Assembly (NCBI RefSeq): GCF_009733795.1
Contig: NZ_WNXX01000005.1
Location: 124,001-188,000, forward strand
Length of the DNA: 64,000 nt
Direction: 5' to 3'
Origin: Actinotalea caeni
Lineage (GTDB): Bacteria; Actinomycetota; Actinomycetes; Actinomycetales; Beutenbergiaceae
The notes beneath the pieces are model-generated. The model was given only the letters and a program-made list of their open reading frames with translations. It had not been told where the DNA came from and did no database searches. Shown here in pieces: positions 63,942 through 64,000 of the stretch. The translations under genes were made by a program, and so were the position numbers. Numbering within the stretch: the stretch's first letter is position 1; every line of letters begins with the position of its first letter.

Positions 63942-64000
63942 ATGATCGTCGTGACCACCAACGAGGTCCCCGGATACCGCATCGACGCCGTGCTCGGCGA
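63942..64000 (+). CDS. YbjQ/UPF0145 family protein (partial, 3' end outside)
   Basis: The first 19 codons read MIVVTTNEVPGYRIDAVLG, the conserved beginning of the YbjQ (UPF0145, DUF74) heavy-metal-binding family. The gene runs off the right edge. Confidence 0.7.
   Translation, partial: MIVVTTNEVPGYRIDAVLG

Overview
The window is a very GC-rich (roughly 70-75% by eye) chromosomal segment of an actinobacterium. Gene order rpsT / holA / comEC / comEA, a Zn-less mycobacterial-type LeuRS, Ku plus LigD in polymerase-nuclease-ligase order, an excalibur/FN3 surface protein and many carbohydrate genes suggest Micrococcales (Cellulomonas / Promicromonosporaceae / Beutenbergia-like). Genus is not decided by the sequence. 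Many genes start directly behind a TAnnnT -10 box (often TAGCGT), so leaderless transcription looks common.

Layout: 1-13.3 kb is core housekeeping: a circularly permuted ATP-grasp protein cut by the left edge, a 3-oxoacid CoA-transferase pair, a thiolase, a PemK-like protein, rpsT, holA, comEC-comEA, a HerA-like ATPase and small conserved proteins. About 13.4-20.8 kb is a lower-GC block: an OmpR-type two-component system divergent from a lipoprotein / membrane-fusion protein / MacB-like ABC efflux operon, closed by an IS256-family element whose transposase is frameshifted and lacks its second catalytic Asp.

20.8-32.3 kb is the most interesting part: one minus-strand operon headed by a LacI regulator with two LacI-type operators. 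It encodes a KdsD-like SIS isomerase, a PfkB sugar kinase, GH172 (DUF2961), a lipoprotein GH183 (DUF4185), a sugar ABC importer and GH116. Together these read as a complete route for D-arabinan: surface endo-cleavage, import, intracellular exo-cleavage to D-arabinose, phosphorylation to D-arabinose 5-phosphate, isomerisation to D-ribulose 5-phosphate.

32.4-38 kb holds two intact, different leucyl-tRNA synthetases in tandem behind a leader that encodes an 8-residue peptide with three consecutive Leu codons and then a textbook intrinsic terminator, i.e. an attenuator. 38-43.8 kb is a uronate/sugar-acid locus (uxuB, uxaC, LacI, sugar isomerase/epimerase, Gfo/Idh/MocA) with two matching LacI operators. 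43.8-55.1 kb encodes a tandem-repeat FN3/excalibur surface protein, VKOR, a membrane metallophosphoesterase with a large lipoprotein, and a heterodimeric ABC exporter. 55.1-59.7 kb carries the NHEJ genes ku and ligD. 59.7-64 kb holds small membrane, SRPBCC, Rieske and oxidoreductase genes and a frameshifted helix-hairpin-helix gene.

Two repeat families are not explained by the genes: a 28-bp tandem unit (arrays at 30.8-31.2 and 55.3-55.5 kb) and a 19-bp-spaced palindromic iteron element present twice (56.9 and 57.2 kb) between ku and ligD.
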